Shown here: piece after piece, positions 46,978 to 56,869 of the stretch
Layout: every line of letters starts with the position of its first letter
Position numbering within the stretch: position 1 is the stretch's first letter
Assembly (NCBI GenBank): GCA_905221065.1
Contig: CAJNBS010000002.1
Span: forward strand, 1-64,000
Origin: a bacterium
GTDB lineage: Bacteria; Bacillota; Bacilli; Lactobacillales; Streptococcaceae
Length of the DNA: 64,000 bases
Direction of reading: 5' to 3'
Notes under the pieces: model-generated
The model's database searches: none
What the model was told of the DNA's origin: nothing
What the model saw: only the letters and a program-made list of their open reading frames with translations
Translations under genes and position numbers: made by a program

Positions 46978-47355
46978 TTATTTGATATTTTTTACAATTT
47001 CATTAAAGGAGGATATAATTTTTCCTTGTTTCTCTTTGGGTAACTTTGTTAGGTTGTCGAAAAGTATTTCTAGAGAGTCTTCACTCTCTGAGTCGTATTC
47101 TTGTAGCTTAAGGAAGTCTTTTCTTTCTGTATCATATCCTTGTAGGTTAAAGAATTCTTCTACAGTAATACCTAATGCTTTGATTACCGATTCAAGAGTT
47201 TTTATCTTAAAATCATATTTCATATTTTCCATGTTTTGAATTGCCTTGATACCCAAGCCAGCTAATTCTGATAATTTCTCTTGACTTAATCTCTGTTCTT
47301 TTCGACATTCACGGATTCGAAAAGCTATATGTTTTTGTAATCTATCATGTTTCAT
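46978..47355 (-). CDS. XRE-family helix-turn-helix regulator
   Basis: From the ATG at 47355 the product has 125 residues (MKHDRLQKHIAFRIRE). An ATG at 47367 is possible; a GTG further out at 47439 overlaps the promoter region. An XRE DNA-binding domain spans about residues 10-65 (LSQEKLSELAGLGIKAIQNME). The acidic C-terminal part (DFLKLQEYDSESEDSLEILF) resembles the C-terminus of the next regulator (KISLLVDELKTLP against EILFDNLTKLP). It probably represses nearby promoters, perhaps its own. Confidence 0.8.
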   Translation of the reverse strand: MKHDRLQKHIAFRIRECRKEQRLSQEKLSELAGLGIKAIQNMENMKYDFKIKTLESVIKALGITVEEFFNLQGYDTERKDFLKLQEYDSESEDSLEILFDNLTKLPKEKQGKIISSFNEIVKNIK

Positions 47356-47429
47356 ACTATATATCATTTTACTATCTATTTTCTTTAAAAATAAGTACAA
47401 TAAACCATACAAAATAACAAAAGTATTGT

Positions 47430-47442
47430 AAAATGGCACAAA
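47430..47442 (-). promoter_or_regulatory. Candidate operator upstream of the first XRE gene
   Basis: AAAATGGCACAAA (plus strand) differs by one base from AAAATGGTACAAA upstream of the second XRE gene. On the minus strand it is followed by TACAAT, a possible -10 box. Confidence 0.45.
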
Positions 47443-47630
47443 AGGTAATAAATGGACTGAAAACCATACAATCGGAATTTAGATAAGATTGATTCTAGGT
47501 TAAAAGATAGAGAGAAGATAGTAGTCATAGTCGCAATTGATTCAGCTAGAAGTAAGGGATTTGTTAGTCTGATCGACACTCGAAAATAGTATTTTGAACT
47601 ATTTGTATCTAGTTTTCTATATAAAAGTAA

Positions 47631-47653
47631 AAAAGAAAGCTTTGTGCCTTCTT
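47631..47653 (-). terminator. Terminator of the second XRE gene
   Basis: On the minus strand AAGAAGGC, loop ACAAA and GCTTTCTT form an 8-bp stem with one G-T pair, followed by TTTT. Confidence 0.7.
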
Positions 47654-47711
47654 AAAAAATTATGGGAAATCTAATGATTACGAATGATAAAGAAGCAAAT
47701 CAGAACATCCG

Positions 47712-48050
47712 TTATTTGACTTCTTTAAGGATGAGTATCAAGGCATCTAAAACTCGGGAGCGTTGTTCAGTTGGAAGAGTTTTTAATTCATCAACAAGTA
47801 GAGAAATTTTGGGGTCTTCTTCTTTTAACTGTATATCAAAGAATGTATCTAAATCTACTTCTAATGCTTCCATTACTTTCTCTAGCGTTTGAATCTTTAA
47901 GTTAGTTGAAAGATTTTCTAATTTGTAGATATAATTAGTACCCAAATCAGCCATCTCTTCTAGTTGTTCTTGAGTATATCCTCTTTCTAAACGTAATAGA
48001 CGGATTCTTTTAGAGATGTAATCTTGAAGATTGCTTTTGTTATTTGTCAT
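47712..48050 (-). CDS. XRE-family helix-turn-helix regulator, paralogue of the previous one
   Basis: The 112-residue protein has an XRE domain near residues 12-66 (YTQEQLEEMADLGTNYIYKLEN) and a C-terminal tail that ends like its neighbour. It is transcribed away from the choline-binding protein gene, whose start is 135 bp off. A shared control region is therefore plausible. AGGTACT precedes the ATG on the minus strand. Confidence 0.85.
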   Translation of the reverse strand: MTNNKSNLQDYISKRIRLLRLERGYTQEQLEEMADLGTNYIYKLENLSTNLKIQTLEKVMEALEVDLDTFFDIQLKEEDPKISLLVDELKTLPTEQRSRVLDALILILKEVK

Positions 48051-48080
48051 GTAGTACCTCGCTACTTACATGATACAGTC

Positions 48081-48093
48081 AAAATGGTACAAA
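48081..48093 (-). promoter_or_regulatory. Candidate operator upstream of the second XRE gene
   Basis: AAAATGGTACAAA (plus strand) lies 31 nt before the start codon and shares 12 of 13 bases with the motif at 47430. A loose inverted repeat (CATGTAG ... CTACTTACATG) lies at the start codon. Confidence 0.45.
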
Positions 48094-48147
48094 TTTTAGA
48101 CTTTTTAAAGTTATTTTATATACAAACAAACTTTAAAGGTTGTTTTG

Positions 48148-48156
48148 TGGTATAAT
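48148..48156 (+). promoter_or_regulatory. Extended -10 promoter (TGGTATAAT) of the choline-binding protein gene
   Basis: TG at 48148-48149 and TATAAT at 48151-48156 are 29 nt before the ATG; AAGAGGAAA serves as ribosome site. Confidence 0.7.
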
Positions 48157-48185
48157 AAGTTTATAAAGAAAAAAGAGGAAACAAA

Positions 48186-51100
48186 ATGAAAAAATCAACA
48201 ATCGTAATGACAGCAGCAATTGCAGCAGCATCCCTAGCCCACACAGTAGGCGCCGAAGAAGTCGCTCCAAAACCAGTGAATGTGGAAGCGCCAAAGGCGG
48301 AGGTTGTGGAAACAACTACTCCTGCGGTGGCGACAAAAGAAGAGGTTGTTACAAAAGAAGCAGAAGCTAAGAAAGCGAATCAAGATGTAGTAGAAGCAAA
48401 ACAGGCGGTCAAAGATGCCAAGCGTGCTACAAATGAAGCGGATTCTCTTGTCAATGAGAAAACAGACGCCGTGAAAAAGGCGGAAGACTTTGCGAAGAAG
48501 GCAAGCCCAGCCGTTATTGCAGAAGCAGAAAAAGAAGTTGTTAAGGCTGAGTCTGCTGTTCCTGCAAAAGAAGAAGCTGTTAAACAAGCAGAAGCAAAAG
48601 CTACAGAAACAAATCAAGCGGTATCTGCACAAGAAGCGGTTGTAGCAGAAAAAGAAGCTACACAAACTGAAAAAGAAAAAGCACTTACAAGTGCCACAGA
48701 AGCGGTTCAAATCGCCACATACGCGGTTAATGGCAAAGGCTTGGAAAATGCCAAGGAAGTACAAAAAGAAGCCGTAGAAGCGGAAAAAACAAGCAAACAA
48801 GCGCAAACAGATGCAGAAACTGCTCTTACCGAAGCAGAGAAAGCAAATAAAGCAACAAAAGCGCAAATTGAAGATACAAAAGCAGATATTGCTACAAAAA
48901 CTCAAGCGGTATCAGATGCCAAAGCACACCAAGCACAAGCAGAACAAGCTCTTAAAGCGGTAACTGCTGAGGTAGAAGCTCTTATTGAGTCTTCAAAACC
49001 ACTTGCAAAAGGGTCTATTCAATTCAAAGAAGCCTTTGTTTCAAAAATCAAAGAAAAAATCCAGTTGAATAAGGACTACTGGGCAATTCCAGATAATAAG
49101 CTTACTCAAGCGGATATTGATAAATTTGAAGCTCGTAATAAAGAGTTGAAAAAAGAAATCACTGACATGGTTGGTTCAAGTATTGAGTCTAAAAACCTTG
49201 TCTTGAGCGAAGCGGATAAGGCAGATAAGACACAGTATGATGTCAATAATCTTCCAAAAGAAGTCCGTGATGACTTGACACTTTTCGCCGCAGACCTAAC
49301 AAATCAAATGCGTCGTCAACTTGGTTTGTCTGATGTAAAAGTGACTGAGGATTCATTCCATTTTGCAGATAAAATTGCACGTGAATACGAAAAAGACGGT
49401 GTTACTCCTGAGTTGCTAGATAGCTACCGTGCTAAGAAAAATGGTCATGGACACTATGCTATCGGTATCAATAAAGTTGCTAAAGAGTATGGTTTGAATG
49501 ATGGTCAGTCTGATAAACAACGTCAAGAAGCAGAGTTTCGAGGTGGGCAAAGTTATGAAAACTCAGTAAACTTTGTTGCAAACAGTTCTGATGGAAGTAA
49601 AGAATTAGTTTATCTAACAAAAGCTGAGTTGCGTGCGAAAGTATTTGAGTCTTTAGTTAGCTTCGTTTCTACAGAGAAAGACTATGGGCATGCAAAAGAC
49701 ACTCTAGGGTTTGATAAAGTTTCAGGAACTCTCTATTACGGTGGATTTGGAGTAAGCCAAGTTCCCGGTATGTTTACAGTACACACAGTGCCCGGTATCC
49801 CTGATGCTTACATGAAAAATTCTACATTTAACCGTACAGAAATCTCAAACCCATACACAGTAGCTCGCAAAGGCAACTCTGCTAATACTGAGCTAGAAGC
49901 TAAAAAAGCAGAAAAAGCCCAAGCTGAGAGTACTTTGACACAAGCGAATCAACATGTTCAGTCTGCTGAAACTGCCCTTAACTCTGCAAAAAATCTATTG
50001 AAATCTCAAGAAGCTCAACTTAAAGATACAGTAGCCTTGAAACAAGCTCTTCAATCTGCTACAACAACTCATAATCAAGCCGTTGTCGCTCTTTCAAATG
50101 CCAATGCCTTGGTTGCTACCTTGTCTGCTACAAAGGCAGATAAAGAAGCGAAGTTGGCAGAGTTGAAAGCAACTGCAAAACAAGCAGAGAAAGAATTGAA
50201 CCAAGCAAAAGAAGAAACAAAAGCAGAGAAAGCAACTCTTTCTTCTCTTCAAGAGAAAGCAGAAGAAGCTACTCAAGCGGTATCAGTTGCTAAAGAAGCA
50301 CTTAACCAAGCAAAAGCACAAGTTGTTTCTTCAAAAGAGTTGGTTCAAGATTTGAAAGCTGCTGCAAAAGAGCTTGAAACTCGCAAGGCAGAGTTGAAAG
50401 ACGCAGAAGAAGCGCTCAAAGAAGCCAAAGCAAACCAAGCAACTGCGCAAGAAGCACTTGAAGCAAAAGAGAAAGTAGCCAAAGAAGCGAATAAGGCTTA
50501 TGCGACAGCAAAAGCAAGTTACGAAGCAGAACAGGCTCGTCTTCAAGCAGAAGAAGCTAAGAAACATCCTGTAACAGATAAGGGTATCCCAGAAGTTCGT
50601 CCAGCTCTTCCAGAGTTTGTACTTCCAACAATTCCATCTGTTCCAAGCGCTCCTAGCGCACCTGTTGTTCCTGTAGTTCCAGTTGTTTCAACAACTCCAC
50701 GAGTTGAAGTTCCTGTTGTGAATAACAATGGTGGGGTGTCTGGCCAAGATAAAGCCAAAGTAGATGTAGTTGCCAAACAAAAAACGGAAACTAAGACTAC
50801 AAAAGATTCTCAAGCTGGTAACTGGATTGAGTCAGCTGGTCGCTGGTGGTATCGGCATGAAGACGGTTCCTACACTAGCAACGGTTGGGAACAAATCAAG
50901 GGTACATGGTATTACTTTGACAGTACAGGCTGGATGCAAACTGGCTGGGTCAAAACTGGTGGTTCATGGTATTACTTGAATGAAACAGGTTCACTGGCTA
51001 CAGGCTGGGTCAAAGACAATGGCATATGGTACTATCTTAAAGATAGCGGTAAAATGGCTACTGGTTGGGTAAAAGATAATGATACATGGTATTATCTTGA

Positions 51101-51236
51101 TAGCGCTGGAGCTATGAAAACAGGCTGGTTTACAGTTTCTGGTAAGTGGTACTATGCCTATAGTTCAGGAGCCTTAGCAATGAATACTACTACACCAGAT
51201 GGCTATACGGTTAATGGTAACGGTGAGTGGGTATAA
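48186..51236 (+). CDS. Choline-binding surface protein with SEC10/PgrA-type domain
   Basis: The 1016-residue protein starts with a signal peptide (MKKSTIVMTAAIAAASLAHT, cleavage probably before EEV). A long Ala/Lys/Glu-rich coiled coil follows (about 30-270), then a globular domain (about 275-545) resembling the SEC10/PgrA surface-exclusion family with its CAP-like core (LTNQMRRQLGLSD, GHGHYAIGINKVAKEYGL). A second coiled coil (about 565-800), a Pro/Val-rich linker and about six choline-binding repeats (GWxxxxGxWYYLxxxG, from 876) complete it. The repeats dock it to phosphocholine on teichoic acids. PgrA/SEC10 proteins limit mating-pair formation on enterococcal plasmids; a similar role here is a guess. 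It has no LPXTG motif. Confidence 0.9.
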   Translation: MKKSTIVMTAAIAAASLAHTVGAEEVAPKPVNVEAPKAEVVETTTPAVATKEEVVTKEAEAKKANQDVVEAKQAVKDAKRATNEADSLVNEKTDAVKKAEDFAKKASPAVIAEAEKEVVKAESAVPAKEEAVKQAEAKATETNQAVSAQEAVVAEKEATQTEKEKALTSATEAVQIATYAVNGKGLENAKEVQKEAVEAEKTSKQAQTDAETALTEAEKANKATKAQIEDTKADIATKTQAVSDAKAHQAQAEQALKAVTAEVEALIESSKPLAKGSIQFKEAFVSKIKEKIQLNKDYWAIPDNKLTQADIDKFEARNKELKKEITDMVGSSIESKNLVLSEADKADKTQYDVNNLPKEVRDDLTLFAADLTNQMRRQLGLSDVKVTEDSFHFADKIAREYEKDGVTPELLDSYRAKKNGHGHYAIGINKVAKEYGLNDGQSDKQRQEAEFRGGQSYENSVNFVANSSDGSKELVYLTKAELRAKVFESLVSFVSTEKDYGHAKDTLGFDKVSGTLYYGGFGVSQVPGMFTVHTVPGIPDAYMKNSTFNRTEISNPYTVARKGNSANTELEAKKAEKAQAESTLTQANQHVQSAETALNSAKNLLKSQEAQLKDTVALKQALQSATTTHNQAVVALSNANALVATLSATKADKEAKLAELKATAKQAEKELNQAKEETKAEKATLSSLQEKAEEATQAVSVAKEALNQAKAQVVSSKELVQDLKAAAKELETRKAELKDAEEALKEAKANQATAQEALEAKEKVAKEANKAYATAKASYEAEQARLQAEEAKKHPVTDKGIPEVRPALPEFVLPTIPSVPSAPSAPVVPVVPVVSTTPRVEVPVVNNNGGVSGQDKAKVDVVAKQKTETKTTKDSQAGNWIESAGRWWYRHEDGSYTSNGWEQIKGTWYYFDSTGWMQTGWVKTGGSWYYLNETGSLATGWVKDNGIWYYLKDSGKMATGWVKDNDTWYYLDSAGAMKTGWFTVSGKWYYAYSSGALAMNTTTPDGYTVNGNGEWV

Positions 51237-51244
51237 AGGACTAC

Positions 51245-51485
51245 ATGAAGAAGGTAAATGATGAATTTGAAGCTTTGATAGTGCCCCTTTTGAAGAGCGA
51301 CTGGAACAGTATTCAGGAAACCCTGAGAATCGCTCAAAATAAGGAACTTTCTGACAAAATCTTACGAGGAATGGCCCAAATTTGCGCAGGACATTAGTCT
51401 AATTTACAGAGAATACCTGAGTGAAATCTTGCTATTGTTAGAAACAAACTTCTTGTATTTTAACGATTATGAGGAAGTCTACTGA
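51245..51485 (+). pseudogene. Small unknown gene broken by a frameshift
   Basis: An ATG 8 nt after the previous stop encodes MKKVNDEFEALIVPLLKSDW and runs 50 codons to 51397. From about 51371 the +1 frame continues convincingly (WPKFAQDISLIYREYLSEIL ... FNDYEEVY) to TGA at 51483-51485, right at a terminator. Joined, the protein would be about 79 residues, helical and acidic. I do not recognise the family. A single-base error in the sequence would give the same picture. Confidence 0.6.
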
Positions 51486-51499
51486 AAAGTAGGCTTTTT
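51476..51499 (+). terminator. Terminator after the choline-binding protein region
   Basis: AGTCTACT (51476-51483), loop GAAA and AGTAGGCT (51488-51495) with one G-T pair, followed by TTTTC. Confidence 0.8.
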
Positions 51500-51600
51500 C
51501 TCAAATCTTTACTAAACTAGGATTTCTAAGAAATAAGGATTGCACAAATATATTTTAGTAAATGTGTTCCAAATTCCCCAAAACATATTCTATTTTAGGT

Positions 51601-51629
51601 TTGTGAAAATCACTTTTTTATGGTAGAAT
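51601..51629 (+). promoter_or_regulatory. Sigma-A promoter of rny (TTGTGA-17-TAGAAT, extended)
   Basis: TTGTGA at 51601-51606 and TAGAAT at 51624-51629 are 17 bp apart, with TG at 51621-51622. The ATG is 48 nt downstream. Confidence 0.7.
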
Positions 51630-51677
51630 GTAAAAGAATGTATGTCATTCGGAATAACAATAAAATGAGGTAAAAAC

Positions 51678-53291
51678 ATGGAGATCATGTCGCTTGCGAT
51701 TGCTGTTTTTGCCGTCATCATTGGTTTAGTCATTGGATATGTCAGCATCTCAGCCAAGATGAAATCATCTCAGGAAGCTGCAGAGTTGATGCTTTTAAAT
51801 GCTGAACAAGAAGCAACTAATTTACGTGGACAAGCTGAACGCGAAGCGGATTTACTTGTTAATGAAGCCAAACGTGAAAGCAAGTCTCTTAAAAAAGAAG
51901 CACTATTGGAGGCCAAAGAAGAAGCCAGAAAATACCGTGAAGAAGTGGACGCTGAATTCAAATCAGAACGTCAAGAACTCAAACAAATCGAAAGTCGTTT
52001 GACAGAGAGAGCTACTAGCCTCGACCGTAAGGACGACAATTTGACGAGTAAAGAACAAACACTTGAACAAAAAGAACAAAGTATTTCTGATAGAGCGAAA
52101 AACCTTGATGCGCGTGAAGAGCAATTAGAGGAAGTCGAAAGACAAAAAGAAGCAGAGTTAGAGCGTATTGGTGCTCTGTCTCAGGCAGAAGCACGAGATA
52201 TTATCTTGGCACAGACAGAGGAAAACTTGACCAAGGAGATTGCTAGCCGTATTCGTGAAGCTGAGCAAGAGGTCAAGGAACGTTCTGACAAAATGGCCAA
52301 GGACATCCTGGTTCAAGCTATGCAACGTATTGCTGGTGAGTATGTGGCGGAGTCAACAAACTCAACGGTTCATCTACCAGATGATACCATGAAGGGACGC
52401 ATTATTGGTCGTGAAGGTCGTAACATTCGTACCTTTGAAAGTTTGACAGGAGTTGATGTGATCATCGACGATACGCCAGAAGTGGTGACCTTGTCAGGAT
52501 TTGACCCGATTCGTCGCGAGATTGCTCGTATGACTATGGAAATGTTGCTCAAGGATGGTCGTATTCATCCAGCTCGTATCGAAGAGTTGGTTGAGAAGAA
52601 CCGTCAAGAGATTGACAATAAGATCCGTGAATACGGTGAGGCTGCTGCCTATGAAATCGGCGCACCTAACCTTCATCCAGACTTAATGAAAATTATGGGA
52701 CGTTTGCAGTTCCGTACTTCTTATGGACAAAATGTCTTGCGTCATTCGATTGAGGTTGCTAAATTAGCTGGTATTATGGCTAGCGAACTTGGTGAAAATG
52801 CGGCACTTGCCCGTCGTGCAGGATTCCTTCACGATGTCGGGAAAGCTATTGACCGTGAGGTTGAAGGTAGCCACGTTGAAATCGGTATGGAATTGGCTCG
52901 TAAATATAAGGAACATCCAGTTGTGGTCAATACGATTGCTAGCCACCACGGCGACGTTGAAGCTGAAAGCGTCATTGCAGTGATCGTTGCTGCGGCAGAT
53001 GCCTTGAGCGCGGCACGTCCAGGTGCTCGTAGTGAGTCTCTTGAAAGCTACATTAAGCGTCTTCATGATTTGGAAGAAATTGCTAACGGCTTTGAAGGAG
53101 TTCAAACTAGCTTTGCCCTTCAAGCAGGACGTGAAATCCGCATCATGGTTAATCCAGGACAAATCAAGGACGACAAAGTCACAATCTTGGCTCACAAAGT
53201 TCGTGAGAAAATTGAAAACAATCTCGATTACCCAGGAAATATCAAGGTAACCGTGATTCGTGAGCTTCGTGCAGTAGATTATGCTAAATAA
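51678..53291 (+). CDS. rny: RNase Y, membrane-anchored endoribonuclease
   Basis: The 537-residue protein has an N-terminal membrane segment ([17 protein letters not shown]), a long charged coiled coil (about 30-215), a KH domain with [15 protein letters not shown], and an HD domain with [12 protein letters not shown] and [10 protein letters not shown]. RNase Y starts mRNA decay in Firmicutes. Length and all motifs are standard. The gene is monocistronic by its flanking promoter and terminator. Confidence 0.96.
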   Translation: MEIMSLAIAVFAVIIGLVIGYVSISAKMKSSQEAAELMLLNAEQEATNLRGQAEREADLLVNEAKRESKSLKKEALLEAKEEARKYREEVDAEFKSERQELKQIESRLTERATSLDRKDDNLTSKEQTLEQKEQSISDRAKNLDAREEQLEEVERQKEAELERIGALSQAEARDIILAQTEENLTKEIASRIREAEQEVKERSDKMAKDILVQAMQRIAGEYVAESTNSTVHLPDDTMKGRIIGREGRNIRTFESLTGVDVIIDDTPEVVTLSGFDPIRREIARMTMEMLLKDGRIHPARIEELVEKNRQEIDNKIREYGEAAAYEIGAPNLHPDLMKIMGRLQFRTSYGQNVLRHSIEVAKLAGIMASELGENAALARRAGFLHDVGKAIDREVEGSHVEIGMELARKYKEHPVVVNTIASHHGDVEAESVIAVIVAAADALSAARPGARSESLESYIKRLHDLEEIANGFEGVQTSFALQAGREIRIMVNPGQIKDDKVTILAHKVREKIENNLDYPGNIKVTVIRELRAVDYAK

Positions 53292-53300
53292 ATAAGAAAG

Positions 53301-53327
53301 AGCAGTTGAAAAATTACTGCTTTTTTG
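53301..53327 (+). terminator. Terminator after rny
   Basis: AGCAGT (53301-53306) pairs with ACTGCT (53316-53321), followed by six T. Confidence 0.75.
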
Positions 53328-53354
53328 TTACACTAGATAGAAAGACTGTAGAAT
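53325..53354 (+). promoter_or_regulatory. Probable promoter of gmk (TTGTTA-18-TAGAAT)
   Basis: TTGTTA at 53325-53330 begins in the T run of the rny terminator; TAGAAT lies at 53349-53354. The leader to gmk is about 70 nt. Confidence 0.5.
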
Positions 53355-53414
53355 GATAGTTTGCACAAAATGCTACTATCTGAAGGGAAATCTTATTTTA
53401 TTTTTACAGACTGA

Positions 53415-54056
<642 letters not shown>

Positions 54057-54080
54057 AATTTAGAAAATAGGTACAAGCAA

Positions 54081-54395
54081 ATGATGTTAAAACCCTCTAT
54101 TGATACCTTGCTCGACAAGGTTCCTTCAAAATATTCACTCGTAATCTTGGAAGCAAAACGTGCCCACGAATTGGAAGCAGGTGCGCCAGCTACTCAAGGT
54201 TTCAAATCTGAAAAGTCAACTCTTCGCGCTTTAGAAGAAATCGAATCAGGAAACGTAACCATTCACCCAGATCCAGAAGGAAAACGTGAAGCAGTGCGTC
54301 GTCGTATCGAAGAAGAAAAACGCCGCAAAGAAGAAGAAGAAAAGAAAATCAAAGAGCAAATCGCTAAAGAAAAAGAAGATGGTGAAAAAATTTAA
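54081..54395 (+). CDS. rpoZ: RNA polymerase omega subunit
   Basis: The 104-residue protein starts [20 protein letters not shown] and has the omega core ([12 protein letters not shown] ... [14 protein letters not shown]). The C-terminal 40 residues are a charged Glu/Lys helix, longer than in many omegas but usual in streptococci. Omega supports assembly and stability of RNA polymerase. Confidence 0.94.
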
Positions 54396-54460
54396 GGTTG
54401 GGGGGACTCAATCTTATTTTTTCTATTGCAAGAATATACTGACATGGAGGAGGTGAGAAG

Positions 54461-56857
54461 ATGGCTATAGCCAAGATTATCGTTGATGTGCCCTTGATGC
54501 AGACGGACCAGCCCTATAGTTACAGGATTCCTGAGGAATTTGAGGGAATGCTGGAAGTTGGGATGCGGGTTCATGTGCCTTTTGGTAAGGGCAATCGCCT
54601 GATTCAAGGGATTGTTCTTGGTTTGAAGTCTCAATCAGACGAAGGAGAGATGGAGCAGGATTTAAAAGATATTGCCGAGGTACTGGATTTTTCTCCTGTT
54701 CTCACGCAAGAACAACTCTGGCTTGCTGAGGAGTTACGCAAGTCCGTCTTTTCCTACAAAATCTCTATCCTCAAGGCTATGCTACCAGGATTTCTGAACT
54801 CCAGCTATGACAAGATTCTCTATCCTCTGGAAGGTCTGAGTCAGGAAGACCGAGAGCGTCTGTTTGGTTCAGAAGATTCGCTTGCCTTTTCTTCTCTGGA
54901 TTTAGGTAAGCAAGCCGAAATGATGCGTTTGACTAGAAAAGGCCTGCTTGGTCTGGAATATCAGGCAGTTGATCAAAAGAAGGTCAAGACCCAGTCTTGG
55001 TATGAGGTAGACCTTGCTCAATTAGAAAGTGTAGAGATTTCTACACGTGCCAAGAAAAAGTTGGAATTGAGAGACTATTTACTGTCTCATCCTGAGAGTG
55101 CTTCCTTGGCTAGTTTGTTAGAGTCCTACTCGCGGGAACAAGTCAACTTCTTTGTGGAACAAGGTGCTGTTACCATAGTCCAAAAGGAAGTGCAACGCTC
55201 GGCTGCTTATTTTGAAGGAATTGAAGCAAGTCAGCCTTTGGAGTTGAATCCAGAGCAAAGACAGGCGCGTGATGCGGTTGTGAGTGCTATTGGCAGTCAC
55301 CAGCCTCCCTTCCTCCTTCAAGGGATTACAGGAAGTGGGAAGACAGAGGTTTACTTGCAGATTATCCAAGGGGCATTGGACAAGGGCAAGACAGCTATTT
55401 TGCTGGTGCCTGAGATTTCCTTAACTCCACAGATGACGGAGCGCTTTATTGCTCGCTTTGGTGAGAAAGTGGCTATTCTCCACTCAGGTCTGTCCAATGG
55501 TGAAAAGTACGACGAATGGCGTAAAGTGGAACGCGGCGATGCTCAAGTTGTTGTTGGCGCCAGATCGGCCATCTTTGCCCCCTTGAAAAATCTAGGTGTC
55601 ATGATTATCGATGAGGAGCATGAAGCGACTTATAAGCAGGACAGTAACCCCCGTTACCATGCCAGAGAGGTGGCTATTTTACGGGCCCAATATAATCAAG
55701 CGGCCTTGGCCCTTGGTTCAGCAACACCTAGTCTGGAAAGCCGTGCGCGGGCTGGAAAAGGTGTTTATCAACACTTACGTCTGACCCAACGTGCTAATCC
55801 TTTAGCTAGGATCCCTGAGGTTCAAGTAATTGACTTTCGAGACTATATCGGACAAAACGAGACGTCAAACTTTACGCCCCCTTTGCTAGAAGCGATTCAG
55901 GACCGTCTGGCTAAAAAAGAGCAGGTGGTTCTCATGCTCAATCGCCGTGGCTATTCTAGCTTTGTTATGTGTCGGGAGTGTGGGACGGTGGATACGTGTC
56001 CTAACTGTGATATTTCTCTCACCCTGCACATGGATACCAAGACCATGAACTGCCATTATTGTGGTTTCTTGAAAGACATTTCTCAGGCCTGTCCTAACTG
56101 TAAGAGCCGAAGTATTCGTTACTATGGAACAGGGACTCAAAAGGCTTATGACGAGCTAGCAGAACTCTTTCCTCAGGCACGTATTCTGCGCATGGATGTG
56201 GATACGACCCGTAAGAAAGGCAGTCACCAAGCTCTACTTGACCAGTTTGGGCGAGGGGAAGCAGATATTTTACTTGGTACTCAGATGATTGCCAAGGGAT
56301 TGGATTTTCCCAATGTGACCTTAGTCGGAGTTCTCAATGCAGATACGGCCTTGAATTTGCCTGATTTCCGTTCTTCTGAGAGAACCTTCCAGCTCTTGAC
56401 TCAGGTGGCAGGTCGGGCAGGTCGGGCTGAAAAAGCAGGTCAGGTCTTGATCCAGTCCTACAATCCGCAACACTATGCTATTCGATTTGCCAAGGAACAG
56501 GACTACGAAGGTTTTTATGCCTATGAAATGGGAATCAGACGACAACTTGGTTATCCACCTTACTATTTCACAATTGGCATTATCCTTTCTCACAAGAAAG
56601 AAGAAGAGGTGGTCAAACGTGCCTATGAAGTCATGAACATTTTGCGGTCAGGCTTGTCAGATACCAGTAACATTCTCGGGCCAACGCCCAAACCCATTGC
56701 TCGTACCCACAACCTCTATCATTACCAGATTTTGATTAAATACCGTTTAGAAGATGAGCTGGGGCCGACCCTCAATCGTGTTCTGGCCTTAACTCAAGAA
56801 CGGGAAAATAGTGAGCTCCATCTCAGCATTGACCATGAGCCACAGCAATTTTTATAA
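54461..56857 (+). CDS. priA: PriA, primosomal replication-restart helicase
   Basis: The 798-residue protein has the N-terminal 3'-DNA-binding region (VDVPLMQTDQPYSYRIP), helicase motifs GITGSGKTEVYL and DEEHEATYK, and paired zinc-binding cysteines (CRECGTVDTCPNC, CHYCG, CPNC). PriA reloads the replisome at stalled forks. GGAGGAGG-like AGGAGGTGAG lies just before the ATG. Confidence 0.96.
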   Translation: MAIAKIIVDVPLMQTDQPYSYRIPEEFEGMLEVGMRVHVPFGKGNRLIQGIVLGLKSQSDEGEMEQDLKDIAEVLDFSPVLTQEQLWLAEELRKSVFSYKISILKAMLPGFLNSSYDKILYPLEGLSQEDRERLFGSEDSLAFSSLDLGKQAEMMRLTRKGLLGLEYQAVDQKKVKTQSWYEVDLAQLESVEISTRAKKKLELRDYLLSHPESASLASLLESYSREQVNFFVEQGAVTIVQKEVQRSAAYFEGIEASQPLELNPEQRQARDAVVSAIGSHQPPFLLQGITGSGKTEVYLQIIQGALDKGKTAILLVPEISLTPQMTERFIARFGEKVAILHSGLSNGEKYDEWRKVERGDAQVVVGARSAIFAPLKNLGVMIIDEEHEATYKQDSNPRYHAREVAILRAQYNQAALALGSATPSLESRARAGKGVYQHLRLTQRANPLARIPEVQVIDFRDYIGQNETSNFTPPLLEAIQDRLAKKEQVVLMLNRRGYSSFVMCRECGTVDTCPNCDISLTLHMDTKTMNCHYCGFLKDISQACPNCKSRSIRYYGTGTQKAYDELAELFPQARILRMDVDTTRKKGSHQALLDQFGRGEADILLGTQMIAKGLDFPNVTLVGVLNADTALNLPDFRSSERTFQLLTQVAGRAGRAEKAGQVLIQSYNPQHYAIRFAKEQDYEGFYAYEMGIRRQLGYPPYYFTIGIILSHKKEEEVVKRAYEVMNILRSGLSDTSNILGPTPKPIARTHNLYHYQILIKYRLEDELGPTLNRVLALTQERENSELHLSIDHEPQQFL

Positions 56858-56869
56858 GAAGGAGAAGAT

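Noticed and set aside
47385..47579. Small minus-strand frame between the two XRE genes
   Set aside because: There is no recognisable sequence, and it covers the candidate promoter and operator of the first XRE gene.
48234..48905. 223-codon open frame on the minus strand inside the choline-binding protein gene
   Set aside because: It is a Cys/Phe-rich shadow of the Ala/Lys/Glu coiled-coil codons and has no start signal.
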